Source: Paenarthrobacter sp. GOM3
GTDB lineage: Bacteria > Actinomycetota > Actinomycetes > Actinomycetales > Micrococcaceae
Direction: 5' to 3'
Assembly: GCF_018215265.2 (NCBI RefSeq)
Contig: NZ_CP136562.1
Location: 3,348,001 to 3,412,000, forward strand
Length of the DNA stretch: 64,000 bases
In this document: positions 43,513 through 52,108 of the stretch, in pieces
Numbering within the stretch: the stretch's first letter is position 1
How the letters are laid out: every line of letters begins with the position of its first letter
The notes under the pieces: model-generated
Told to the model about the DNA's origin: nothing
Seen by the model: the letters and a program-made list of their open reading frames with translations, nothing else
Database searches by the model: none
Made by a program: the position numbers and the translations under genes

Positions 43513-44673
43513 ATGCCCAGCGTCATGCCAATTTTCGGTACCCGTCCGGAAGCCATAAAAATGGCTCCAATCGTGACGGCCCTTCAGCAGTCCCCCGATT
43601 TTGATTGCGTGGTGACGGTCACCGGTCAGCATAGGGAGATGCTTGACCAAGTCAATGAACTTTTCGGGATCGTTCCGGACCACGACCTCAACATCCTGCA
43701 GCAGCGTCAGTCGCTCTCCGCGATCATGACAAGAACAATCGACGGACTGGACAAACTGTTTACGGCGAACAAGCCTGACGCAGTCGTAGTCCAAGGCGAC
43801 ACAACCACGTCGACCGCCGGCGCCATCGCAGCGTTCTACCACGGGATCCCGGTTGTGCATGTCGAGGCCGGACTGCGGAGCGGAAATTTGCTCTCCCCGT
43901 TCCCCGAAGAAGCAAACCGCAAAATCACAAGCCAAATTGCCAGCCTGCATCTCGCCCCCACAAGTACGAGCAAGGCCAATCTGCTGGCCGAGGGCATCGC
44001 TGAAGGTGACATTGTGGTTACCGGCAACACGGTCATAGACGCGCTACTTACGACCGTTGACAAGAATGTCCCTTTCTCGGATCCGCAGCTAGAGAACTTG
44101 GCCGCCAGTGGTCGAAAAGTCCTATTGGTAACCACTCACAGGCGTGAGAACCAAGGGGACGCCATGCGGGGTGTCGGCCGGGCGCTTGCGCGTATCGCTG
44201 AAGCGGAGCCAGAGCTTGTTATAGTCCTCCCGGCGCACAAGAATCCAGTGGTTCGGGAGGCCGTCCTGCCCGCCCTTGAAGGCAAAACAAACGTTATCGT
44301 CACTGAACCTCTGGCCTATGGCGAATTTACACGGATGCTGGGTTTGGCCCACATTGTGCTGACTGATTCCGGTGGAGTCCAGGAAGAGGCCCCAAGCCTA
44401 GGCAAGCCTGTGCTTGTCATGCGTGAAAACACGGAGCGTCCTGAGGCTGTTCACGCTGGGACTGTTACGCTCATCGGTACCGACGAGGAAAAGATCGTCA
44501 AGGAAGTCGACCGTCTCCTCAACCAACAGGATGCCTTTGACTCCATGGCTAACGCCGTTAACCCATACGGCGATGGCAACGCCGCAGAACGCACACTCGC
44601 AGCTATAGCGCAGTTGTTGGGCATTGGGACCAGAATCCCCGAATTCGACAGCGAAATCCTGGCAGCACGTTAA
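43513..44673 (+). CDS. wecB: UDP-N-acetylglucosamine 2-epimerase (non-hydrolysing)
   Basis: A 386-residue cytosolic epimerase (WecB/MnaA) that interconverts UDP-GlcNAc and UDP-ManNAc. The family blocks are clear: GTRPEAIKMAPI (9-20), VTGQHREMLDQV, VVQGDTTT, HVEAGLRSG, TTHRREN and DSGGVQEEAPSLGKPVLVMR. Start ATG 43513 follows GGGGGAA; a longer frame adds an unlikely leader. The matching dehydrogenase wecC is 7.4 kb away on the other strand, so this locus can make UDP-ManNAcA. The first gene of a plus-strand run with two glycosyltransferases. Confidence 0.93.
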   Translation: MPSVMPIFGTRPEAIKMAPIVTALQQSPDFDCVVTVTGQHREMLDQVNELFGIVPDHDLNILQQRQSLSAIMTRTIDGLDKLFTANKPDAVVVQGDTTTSTAGAIAAFYHGIPVVHVEAGLRSGNLLSPFPEEANRKITSQIASLHLAPTSTSKANLLAEGIAEGDIVVTGNTVIDALLTTVDKNVPFSDPQLENLAASGRKVLLVTTHRRENQGDAMRGVGRALARIAEAEPELVIVLPAHKNPVVREAVLPALEGKTNVIVTEPLAYGEFTRMLGLAHIVLTDSGGVQEEAPSLGKPVLVMRENTERPEAVHAGTVTLIGTDEEKIVKEVDRLLNQQDAFDSMANAVNPYGDGNAAERTLAAIAQLLGIGTRIPEFDSEILAAR

Positions 44674-44745
44674 CTGGGTGCCCACCCCGGGTCCCAGACG
44701 TCACCACCAAGGTCACTCCCAAACTCAGAAAATTGGAGTCAAGCG

Positions 44746-47664
44746 TTGCTACGCAAACTCTTTGATCGTCCGGAACAAGCCCACAGTATTTGGACCGGCG
44801 AGGAGATCGCACAGCCACGTGCCGAGATCCTGCTCGACGCCGCCAGCCACCCGTCAGCCCACCTCATGTTGCGTAAGAAATCCCATGAGGTCAGGCTTCA
44901 AGTTGTACCCAGTTCCGAAGTGGCGATCCGGCTCCAGACCATAAGCAGTCCCGACCAGCACGGCACGAAGGCTGGCATCGTTTGGGTCAAATTCCTCGAC
45001 ACTAACGGGCTCGAAGTCCCAAGTCGGGGCAGGATCAGCAAAGGCAGGCAAGGGCACTACATATACATCACCCCGGACGCCTTAGGGTCGGTGGATCTGA
45101 CTCTCTACGTGCCTCACGACTGTGTTGAGGTCGTTCTGGGCTTCGCGCTATGGAAGGCCTACGCAGGAAGCCTTTCGCTGGGCAACACTGTTGCCGTGGA
45201 ACACAGCGTTCTCCCTCCCTTCACAGAAGGGCCGAACGCCGACGACCAGATGCGCCAACAACGAATTTCCATCACCCGCGACTTTCCAGCTAGCACGCAC
45301 CTAGCTATGGGCAAAGACCCACGTTGGCTGACGGTAGCTACCCAAGACGCCAAACACCTTCTCCTCGAGGGCCAAATTCATAGTTCGCGGAGGCTCGGCC
45401 TTCGAGATGCCGTGGCGCTGTTCAGGTTTGTAGACAAAGATGGTGACGAGGTTGGCAGCCTCACTGAAATTGCTCGAGGACCGATTGGCGAGTACATGTA
45501 CATCGTTCCTGACTCTTCAGGACGGTTCTCACTCCGCGTTCACGCGCCTGCGGATTGCGTGAGCGTTAGCATCGGGTTCGCAGCCTGGCATGCCGCATCC
45601 GGTGACCTGAAACTGGAAAACGCTCTTGCTATCACAGAACTCACCTCCAGTTCGGCCGACGAGTTGCGCCCAGGATTCGGCCCCCCGCAGGTGGGCCCGA
45701 AGGAACTTCGCTTCGACCGTCTCCACGAAGCCGGAAGCAGCATACCGATCAAGGCACGGGCCCGCTGGGCACGTATGCCGATCACCCACATCAAAGCCCC
45801 TAAACTGCGCGTCCGGTTCGCGGTTTCGCCACGCGTAGAGGGCCTGTCGAAAAAGAGTGCCCTCGCGCTTGTTGAATTTGCGGATAAGGACGGCGGCCGA
45901 ATAGCCCCCGCCGAGCTCTCGACATCCGTGGAACACGGATCCTACAGATACATCGATGGTAGAAGCCCGAATGAAGTTTCTCTGGATTTGAGCATTCCAA
46001 AAAATGCTACTGAGATTCGGGTCGGTACCATGCTTTGGGAAGCCTCCGGGGAGCATATTTCCACAAGCAATCAAATCTGGGTTGAAGCAATTGAAAAACA
46101 ACTACCCACTCACGTCGCTGCAAATAATTCGGCCCCAAATCGTTCAGCGGGACATCTGTCCACAAATAATGCCGACGATTCAACGGGTCCAAAACGTGCC
46201 AAACAACTCAAAGTTGCCTTGATTGCTGACGAGTTCACATACAACTGCTTCAAATATGAATTTACGCCGATCGTCATTGAACCCCAGAACTGGCGGGCCC
46301 GGTTTGAAGATGAACGCCCTGACTTGTTCATTTGCGAGTCAGCATGGTCGGGAGTAGACAGCCAGCGCCGCCCTTGGAAAGGCCGCGTTTACACGAGTTC
46401 CAACTTCGCGCGGGAAAACCGTACGGAACTTTTGGAGATTCTTGAGTGGTGCAACCAACAGAATATTCCCACTGTATTCTGGAATAAAGAAGATCCCACT
46501 CATTTCAATGACAAGATACATAATTTCATAGACACGGCTGTCCGATTCGATCATGTTTTCACAACCGACTCGACGTGCGTCGCGGGTTACAAGGAAATAC
46601 ACGGCCACCCCAGCGTGCACTGCCTGCCATTTGCCACTCAGCCGAAGCTCTTCAATCCCATCGAGTCGACGCCCCGAGTTCCTGGCGTATCATTCGCAGG
46701 AAGCTGGTATGCAAATCACTTGGAACGATCGCGTGAAATGGAGATCATCTTTGATCAGATCCTTGATGCCGAAATGGAATTGCGGATCTACGACCGCTTC
46801 TGGGGCGCGGACGATGAGTTGCACCATTTCCCGGAGAAATATCGGCATCTAACCCGACCCGCCGTTCCTCACTCAAAAATTGCAGATGCATACAAGTCGA
46901 CCACCCTCGGACTCAACATTAATACGGTGACTACATCACCGACTATGTTTGCCCGGCGAATTTTTGAGCTCATGTCATGCAACACCCTGGTGATTTCAAA
47001 TTATTCCAAGGGCGTTTCCGAGTTCTTTGGCGATCGTATTCGCTTTGCCGGTGAGGGCTATTCTGACATTGATGATCTGAGTGAAGATGCATCCAAAGCC
47101 ATTCGCCATGCCGCCCTTCACGATGTGCTCGCACACCATACGTACCAGCGTCGCTTCGAAGAGATTCTGGACGCCATCGGTTTTGCCTACATAAAAGCTG
47201 ATTCCATGGTAACCCTCGTTTGCCCGGTGGAGAATGAGACAGAGTTGAAGCAGGCGATTGCTCGTCAGGCAGAGTTTGTAGATGTTGCAGATCGGCTGGT
47301 CATCATTCTTGGCAGGTCCTTCAAGAAGAGTGATGCCGCATACCTTCAGGCGACGTATGGCCGGTTCGGCGTGGTACTGGTCTCTTGGGCTTGGGCAAAC
47401 GACGAGACATTAGATCCAGCCACTTATATTAAGGGTGACGTTTTCGCCCTGGTCTCGCCGGATTCCAAAGTCAATGCAAAGCTCATCTATGAAGCCAGCC
47501 TTCACCGCACCTATGTCGATGGTCCAATTGTCATGGGATCTGAAGAAAAATACCATTATGTCCCCGCTTCGGTCGTCCAGGACATCGTGGCAGGTCCCGA
47601 GTTCTTCCAGAAGGCCATAAAGAACTACGGGCAAGCCATTTCCGACAACTTCTATCTCGTTTAG
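44746..47664 (+). CDS. Large multi-domain glycosyltransferase: three beta-sandwich repeats plus CgeB-like domain
   Basis: A 972-residue protein starting at TTG after GGAG. Residues about 1-460 hold three related beta-sandwich modules, each with a GxYxYI core (QGHYIYITPD, IGEYMYIVPD, HGSYRYIDG) followed by V.....V..GF.LW/AW. A linker leads to a CgeB/DUF3880-like GT-B domain (486 to about 800) with IPTVFWNKEDP near 576. A tail from 821 (MVTLVCPVENE) resembles the start of GT-A domains, but shows no DxD motif. The CgeB part is paralogous to that in the gene at 53423. The DNA is visibly AT-richer than neighbours. Predicted to build the surface glycan; donor and acceptor unknown. Confidence 0.75.
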   Translation: MLRKLFDRPEQAHSIWTGEEIAQPRAEILLDAASHPSAHLMLRKKSHEVRLQVVPSSEVAIRLQTISSPDQHGTKAGIVWVKFLDTNGLEVPSRGRISKGRQGHYIYITPDALGSVDLTLYVPHDCVEVVLGFALWKAYAGSLSLGNTVAVEHSVLPPFTEGPNADDQMRQQRISITRDFPASTHLAMGKDPRWLTVATQDAKHLLLEGQIHSSRRLGLRDAVALFRFVDKDGDEVGSLTEIARGPIGEYMYIVPDSSGRFSLRVHAPADCVSVSIGFAAWHAASGDLKLENALAITELTSSSADELRPGFGPPQVGPKELRFDRLHEAGSSIPIKARARWARMPITHIKAPKLRVRFAVSPRVEGLSKKSALALVEFADKDGGRIAPAELSTSVEHGSYRYIDGRSPNEVSLDLSIPKNATEIRVGTMLWEASGEHISTSNQIWVEAIEKQLPTHVAANNSAPNRSAGHLSTNNADDSTGPKRAKQLKVALIADEFTYNCFKYEFTPIVIEPQNWRARFEDERPDLFICESAWSGVDSQRRPWKGRVYTSSNFARENRTELLEILEWCNQQNIPTVFWNKEDPTHFNDKIHNFIDTAVRFDHVFTTDSTCVAGYKEIHGHPSVHCLPFATQPKLFNPIESTPRVPGVSFAGSWYANHLERSREMEIIFDQILDAEMELRIYDRFWGADDELHHFPEKYRHLTRPAVPHSKIADAYKSTTLGLNINTVTTSPTMFARRIFELMSCNTLVISNYSKGVSEFFGDRIRFAGEGYSDIDDLSEDASKAIRHAALHDVLAHHTYQRRFEEILDAIGFAYIKADSMVTLVCPVENETELKQAIARQAEFVDVADRLVIILGRSFKKSDAAYLQATYGRFGVVLVSWAWANDETLDPATYIKGDVFALVSPDSKVNAKLIYEASLHRTYVDGPIVMGSEEKYHYVPASVVQDIVAGPEFFQKAIKNYGQAISDNFYLV

Positions 47665-47706
47665 CAGTTGAACAAGCCATTGCAAGCATATGAGGATTCC
47701 CCGGTC

Positions 47707-49641
47707 ATGAAGCTAAGCATCGTCGTCCCTTGTTATAACGCAGAAACGAAAATCGGTCCGTGCATAGAATCATTGGAGAAGATCAGTCTCCCGGCGGAGT
47801 CCTTTGAAGTCCTCTTCGTAGACGACTTCTCGACAGATGGGACTCTCGCTCTCCTTGAGAACCGATCCAAATCCCACCCGAACTGGCGTGTAGAGGCTCT
47901 AGCTGCCAATAGCGGGTCACCATCCCGTCCGCGGAACGTAGGAACATCGAAAGCTGAAGGCGAGTACGTCTTCTTCCTGGACTGCGATGATGAAATATTG
48001 CCGGATGCGCTCGGCCGCCAATTGGAGCTTGCAGCAACTGAGGATTCGGATATTGTGCGGGCCTCTCTCTACACGGTAGAACGCGGGAAACAGCCCCAGC
48101 TGCTCAACCGCGTCAGAAACTTCAAATATACTGATTCGCGAACAGACAAGATTGCCAAAATTGTTCGTGACCAAAGCACCACAAACTCGTCCTTGATCCG
48201 CCGTAGCCTACTTCTTGACAATGGCATTATCTGGCCGGAACACCTGCATATGGGCGAGGACACAGTCTTCCTCAACAACGTATTGTCTGCAGCGATCAAC
48301 ATCTCCTATCTGGATGAACCGGCAATCGTTTACCACAAGACGATCGGCTTCATTCGGTCCGCCACTCAGCAGTACGGTGCCCGAGAATTGGCTTCTCACC
48401 TTGAGGTCTGGGAGAGCGCGGAGCTGACTTTGTCTCAGGCTGGTCTAAGTTACATGGCGATCCGCGGCCATGTAGCCCTTAGGGTGGCTTTGGAGTCCAT
48501 CTACCGCTTCAATCGTGGAGATATCGACGCTGGTCTGTTCTCCAAGCTCTCCCGACTCGTTCATAGCAACTGGGAATCCCTTGGTGAGCGAACTTTTCGG
48601 CCACGTATCCGGGAAACACTTGAAATCATTAACGCCGGCGACTACGAATTGTTCCAACAGAACATTAAGCAGCGCCTCCTCATTGCTGGCATGGACCTGA
48701 AATTTATCTCGCCGGCGATACCTTCATTGCGGGAGCACTACGACGTCAGACTCGACGAGTGGACGGGCCATGATGCTCACGATGAGACTCAGAGTCGTGA
48801 CCACCTGGAATGGGCAGATGTTATCTTTTGCGAATGGCTGCTGGGCAATGCCGTGTGGTATGCAAACCACAAAAAGGCGCACCAGCAGCTAATTGTGCGG
48901 ATGCATCGGTTCGAGCTCAATGCGAGGTTTGGCCATGAGGTTGATCAAAGTAAAGTTGACTGCTTCATCTCAGTGTCGCTGCACACAAGTGAGGACATGA
49001 TTCGGACTTTTGGTATGGACCGAACCAAGGTCCGCATCATTCCGAATTATCTTGATGTTAAGAACTACAAGTCCACTGATGATCCCGCAAAGACCACAAG
49101 GCTCGCTATGGTTGGGATGCTTCCGAAGCTCAAGGGCTACCACCGTGCGCTCGAGCTGCTTAGCTATCTTAACGTGCACGGAGACTTTTCCCTGACAGTT
49201 TTCGGGAAGGGTCCCCTCGATCTTCCGTGGGTCTACAAAAACCCTGTAGAGCGAGCGTACTATGAGTCCTGCGCGCAATACATTGTTGACCACAATCTGT
49301 CCGAGAAAGTAACTTTCTCAGGATGGGTTGATACCAAAGAAGCCTTGGCCGATTTCGGCTTCGTTCTTTCGCTGTCAGATTTGGAGAGCTTCCACGTTGC
49401 ACCTGCGGAGGGATTTGCTGCCGGCAATCAGGGAGTGTTTTTGCCCTGGCACGGCGTCGACTACGTATACCCAGAGGACTACATCTTCGAGGATATATTC
49501 GGGATCCGGGACTACATTCTGAACAATCAAGATCTTGAAGTTTTCAAGAAGAACGCCGAGTTGGGTCGGCGCTTTGTAAGCGAACGGTATTCCCTTGAAA
49601 GCTTCGTATCACTTGTCCAGGAAGTACTCGAAGAGGTGTAG
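47707..49641 (+). CDS. Bifunctional glycosyltransferase, GT2-GT4 fusion
   Basis: A 644-residue protein joining two glycosyltransferases. The N-terminal GT2 part (1 to about 230) has KLSIVVPCYNAE, VDDFSTDGT, the DxD-type FLDCDDEILPD (Asp92, Asp94) and MGEDTVFLNN. The C-terminal GT4-like part (about 330-644) has IPNYLDVKNY, VGMLPKLKGYHRALEL, VFGKGPL and LSLSDLESFHVAPAEGFAAGN. ATG 47707 was chosen over TTG 47668; both are in frame, and AGGA lies ten bases before the ATG. It follows the large CgeB-type gene closely and likely acts on the same polymer, adding two sugars in turn. Confidence 0.82.
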   Translation: MKLSIVVPCYNAETKIGPCIESLEKISLPAESFEVLFVDDFSTDGTLALLENRSKSHPNWRVEALAANSGSPSRPRNVGTSKAEGEYVFFLDCDDEILPDALGRQLELAATEDSDIVRASLYTVERGKQPQLLNRVRNFKYTDSRTDKIAKIVRDQSTTNSSLIRRSLLLDNGIIWPEHLHMGEDTVFLNNVLSAAINISYLDEPAIVYHKTIGFIRSATQQYGARELASHLEVWESAELTLSQAGLSYMAIRGHVALRVALESIYRFNRGDIDAGLFSKLSRLVHSNWESLGERTFRPRIRETLEIINAGDYELFQQNIKQRLLIAGMDLKFISPAIPSLREHYDVRLDEWTGHDAHDETQSRDHLEWADVIFCEWLLGNAVWYANHKKAHQQLIVRMHRFELNARFGHEVDQSKVDCFISVSLHTSEDMIRTFGMDRTKVRIIPNYLDVKNYKSTDDPAKTTRLAMVGMLPKLKGYHRALELLSYLNVHGDFSLTVFGKGPLDLPWVYKNPVERAYYESCAQYIVDHNLSEKVTFSGWVDTKEALADFGFVLSLSDLESFHVAPAEGFAAGNQGVFLPWHGVDYVYPEDYIFEDIFGIRDYILNNQDLEVFKKNAELGRRFVSERYSLESFVSLVQEVLEEV

Positions 49642-49980
49642 AGCGAAGGGGTCGTGGCGGGCAGGTTGTCTCGCCACGGCCCCTTTACCAGTGCAGGAAA
49701 GATTCCCGCTGAAGTGCAACTCCGGGTGCATATCCGTGTACCACGCCGCCTGTATGCATCCCTGGATGGGATTGCCGGTCGTATGTAGCCCAATCTGAGC
49801 GGGTCCAGCACAACGGTCCCAGCGCGTTGGAATCATCCCTATGGCGGGCTTGTTCTTGCGACGGATACTTCAACTCCAGTAAGTTGTGCCAGGCAGAGCC
49901 GTTAAGTCGCCTAGACACAACGCGGCCATGTATCAGGCGCCACGGCGAATAGTGGGCAACTGCCTGCCCTTCATACGGGC
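49642..49980. other. Gap between convergent gene blocks
   Basis: About 340 bases where the plus-strand run and the minus-strand run meet. Apart from the terminator I see no convincing gene. A minus-strand frame of 111 codons (49685-50020) has no recognisable motif and overlaps the SGNH gene. It may be the scar of a rearrangement or a decayed gene. Confidence 0.5.
49648..49683 (+). terminator. Terminator of the wecB-glycosyltransferase run
   Basis: GGGGTCGTGGCG (49648-49659) pairs with CGCCACGGCCCC (49672-49683) with one T-G wobble, beginning seven bases after the stop codon. TTTA follows. Confidence 0.65.
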
Positions 49981-50844
49981 CTAGCTGTCGATCAGGAGCC
50001 GCAGCTGATCCGCGAGCCACGCAGCGAAAAGATCATGTCCCTCATCGTTGAGGTGAAGTTCGTCGTAAAAGGTCCACGGCTTGTCCAAGAACTCTGTGTC
50101 GGCGTCAATGAACTTAACACCGCTGTTGGCCACGAACTGGCGCACCGCGCCACGAATGTCTTCCCGTCGTTGCACCAGCGAGTCATGCTGGTCCTGGGAG
50201 ATCCGTTTTTCCAGATATGGATCATTTTGACGTGTCGCGTGCCTGTGAGGCGATGTGACCAGAATCAAGTCGATTTCGAATTCTTGGGCGGCCCAGACGG
50301 CCAGACCCAGAATTGCCGTAAGCGCTGAGGAGCCTTTTGGTAGTTCCTTTGCTGTCGGCTCGACGGGCGGCAACAACGGCGCATAACGATCCGTCGGATA
50401 CCAATAACTATGAGGTCGGAAGTAGATGGGCAGGTCCGACTGGGGCAAGAAGAAGACGACGCGACCACCACGCCCCACCAGTGGAACTACTTTATTGAGA
50501 AAGACATTAAAGAGTTGAAGGGTCGTGGCGCCTGAATATCCACCATTGAGGCAACGGAATCCAAGTCCGTCGCTGAGTAAATGGCGTTCCACTTGGGACA
50601 CGAAGCGAACGTCTTCCGGAGTGAACGTCGCTTCCACAAATGAATCCCCAAGAAAGACCATAGGTGGGGCCTCGGTGGGAACCTCGTTGCCCGTCATGAT
50701 AAAACCGTGCTCGTCGGTCCTGACCCTCCAGGGACCCTCGCCGACTGTACCGTCGGTGGCCTCAAGATAGCCGCTGGGACGTTCGCGCATGCTATCCAGA
50801 TTAGGCGTGGATTCCTTGAGCCGGATTAGACGGCGATCTGACAC
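49981..50844 (-). CDS. SGNH/GDSL-type hydrolase
   Basis: A 287-residue protein starting at GTG. It has the SGNH catalytic layout: FLGDSFVE with nucleophile Ser68, NGGYSGATT as the Gly block, and DELHLND with Asp261 and His264. There is no signal peptide or membrane helix, so it is either cytosolic or exported in an unknown way. Such enzymes often deacetylate or acylate glycans. It lies at the end of the minus-strand block, after the FkbM methyltransferase, and may add or remove an acyl group on the polymer. Substrate unknown. Confidence 0.78.
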   Translation of the reverse strand: MSDRRLIRLKESTPNLDSMRERPSGYLEATDGTVGEGPWRVRTDEHGFIMTGNEVPTEAPPMVFLGDSFVEATFTPEDVRFVSQVERHLLSDGLGFRCLNGGYSGATTLQLFNVFLNKVVPLVGRGGRVVFFLPQSDLPIYFRPHSYWYPTDRYAPLLPPVEPTAKELPKGSSALTAILGLAVWAAQEFEIDLILVTSPHRHATRQNDPYLEKRISQDQHDSLVQRREDIRGAVRQFVANSGVKFIDADTEFLDKPWTFYDELHLNDEGHDLFAAWLADQLRLLIDS

Positions 50845-50951
50845 TGTGGACTCCCCAACGATATGACGAACGGCAACCTTACGATCTTATCCTCTATGCC
50901 CTGCTGCTTTGTAATCTGGGCCGAGTCGGTTGCACATCCCCTCAACCACCG

Positions 50952-51923
50952 TTATTGCCGTTGAGTGTCGGAATCGTTCAGCCGTTCACTTAGCGTCCGG
51001 ACAAGGCCTTCCAACTGCTCGATTCGGACTGACAAGCCTGCGATGCCGTCCTCTTCAGGGTGTGTGGTGAGGTTGGCCGATGTGTAAGACTCCTGCACGT
51101 CACTCAGCGACCGCAGGTTAGTCGACACCAGCCCCAACCTGTAGTAGAGATCCCTCGTAGCCCAGTGCGTGCTCGTCACGAGACCCGCAGCACGGCGCTC
51201 GACATTTGCTCGCTCCAAGGCGGTTCGAGACGGGGCCAGAACGTACGTTGGGGTTGCATTGAAACGGTAGACAAAGGAATACCCCGCCTCCGCTGCGAAC
51301 GCTTCAAGTTCCGCTTGTTGCGAAGCTGTTGCCGCCTCGCAGGCAATGATCGGCCTGTCGCGCTCAATCAGCTCAACGCCGCCCCTTAGGACCGGCACGT
51401 CCATACCCTCGGCGTCCACTTTGATGAGCGAAACCGTCTTGCTGATTTCTTCAAGATCGAGAGTGCTGACTTCGAAATCCCCGTCAGGGGCGACGGCGAA
51501 GGCAGTGGCACCGACGTTTGCAAGATCCAGCTTGTCAAGCTTCGCTTTCGCCAGGCTCTCTCCTAAGGCCCTCTGCCTCACCTGGATCTTGTCTGACAGT
51601 GAATTCGCATCAACATTTTTCTGCAGAATGTCTGCAGCCAAAGGCAGAGGCTCGAATGAGATCACGGCCGCACCACATACGGCCGCGAAGAAGAGACTGT
51701 GGTTGCCTATGTTCGCACCCACATCAACAACGAGGTCGCCCGGAGACAGGTACTCGGCCAGGGTCCCCAGGAACTGCCACTCGTAGAACTTTTTCGATGC
51801 GGCAATTGTGGCGCCGATGTGGTCTCCAGCTACAGCTTCTATCTGAATGACCTTGTCGCCATGCTCTATGACTACAGAAGTTGTTGCAATCGATTCAGTC
51901 GAACTATCCATGACTTCTCTCAT
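50952..51923 (-). CDS. FkbM-family methyltransferase with C-terminal coiled coil
   Basis: A 323-residue SAM-dependent methyltransferase. The SAM site VVDVGANIGNHSLFFA is followed by ISFEPLP, and the FkbM block IKVDAEGMDVPVLRGG is intact. FkbM enzymes O-methylate sugars or small molecules. The last 40 residues (SVRIEQLEGLVRTLSERLND) predict a coiled coil, a feature also found at the end of the pyruvyltransferase at 31006. Two starts are possible, ATG 51923 and ATG 51911. It may methylate and thereby cap or decorate the glycan chain. Confidence 0.83.
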   Translation of the reverse strand: MREVMDSSTESIATTSVVIEHGDKVIQIEAVAGDHIGATIAASKKFYEWQFLGTLAEYLSPGDLVVDVGANIGNHSLFFAAVCGAAVISFEPLPLAADILQKNVDANSLSDKIQVRQRALGESLAKAKLDKLDLANVGATAFAVAPDGDFEVSTLDLEEISKTVSLIKVDAEGMDVPVLRGGVELIERDRPIIACEAATASQQAELEAFAAEAGYSFVYRFNATPTYVLAPSRTALERANVERRAAGLVTSTHWATRDLYYRLGLVSTNLRSLSDVQESYTSANLTTHPEEDGIAGLSVRIEQLEGLVRTLSERLNDSDTQRQ

Positions 51924-51992
51924 CAGTGAAAACCGGGGCTGCGCTATCGCTGGATTCTCTCACAGGTCGACCTCGATGGGGGATTCGGCTGG

Positions 51993-52026
51993 GGGAATGC
52001 CAGCCCCCATTGGGTGCTGGCATTCC
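51993..52026 (-). terminator. Hairpin after wecC
   Basis: GGGAATGCCAGC (51993-52004) pairs perfectly with GCTGGCATTCCC (52015-52026) in the 185-base gap after wecC. It may end the long minus-strand operon; no T run follows on the minus strand. Confidence 0.55.
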
Positions 52027-52108
52027 CTGGACCCCCGACCTTCAACGGCCGCCAAGGTGCAACCGAGCCAACGCCATGCTCCCGCGAAGTCCTCGGACGT
52101 CGCTCTGG

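Noticed and set aside
49685..50020. Minus-strand frame of 111 codons in the gap after the GT2-GT4 gene
   Set aside because: No recognisable motif, overlaps the SGNH hydrolase gene end, and amino-acid content looks random.
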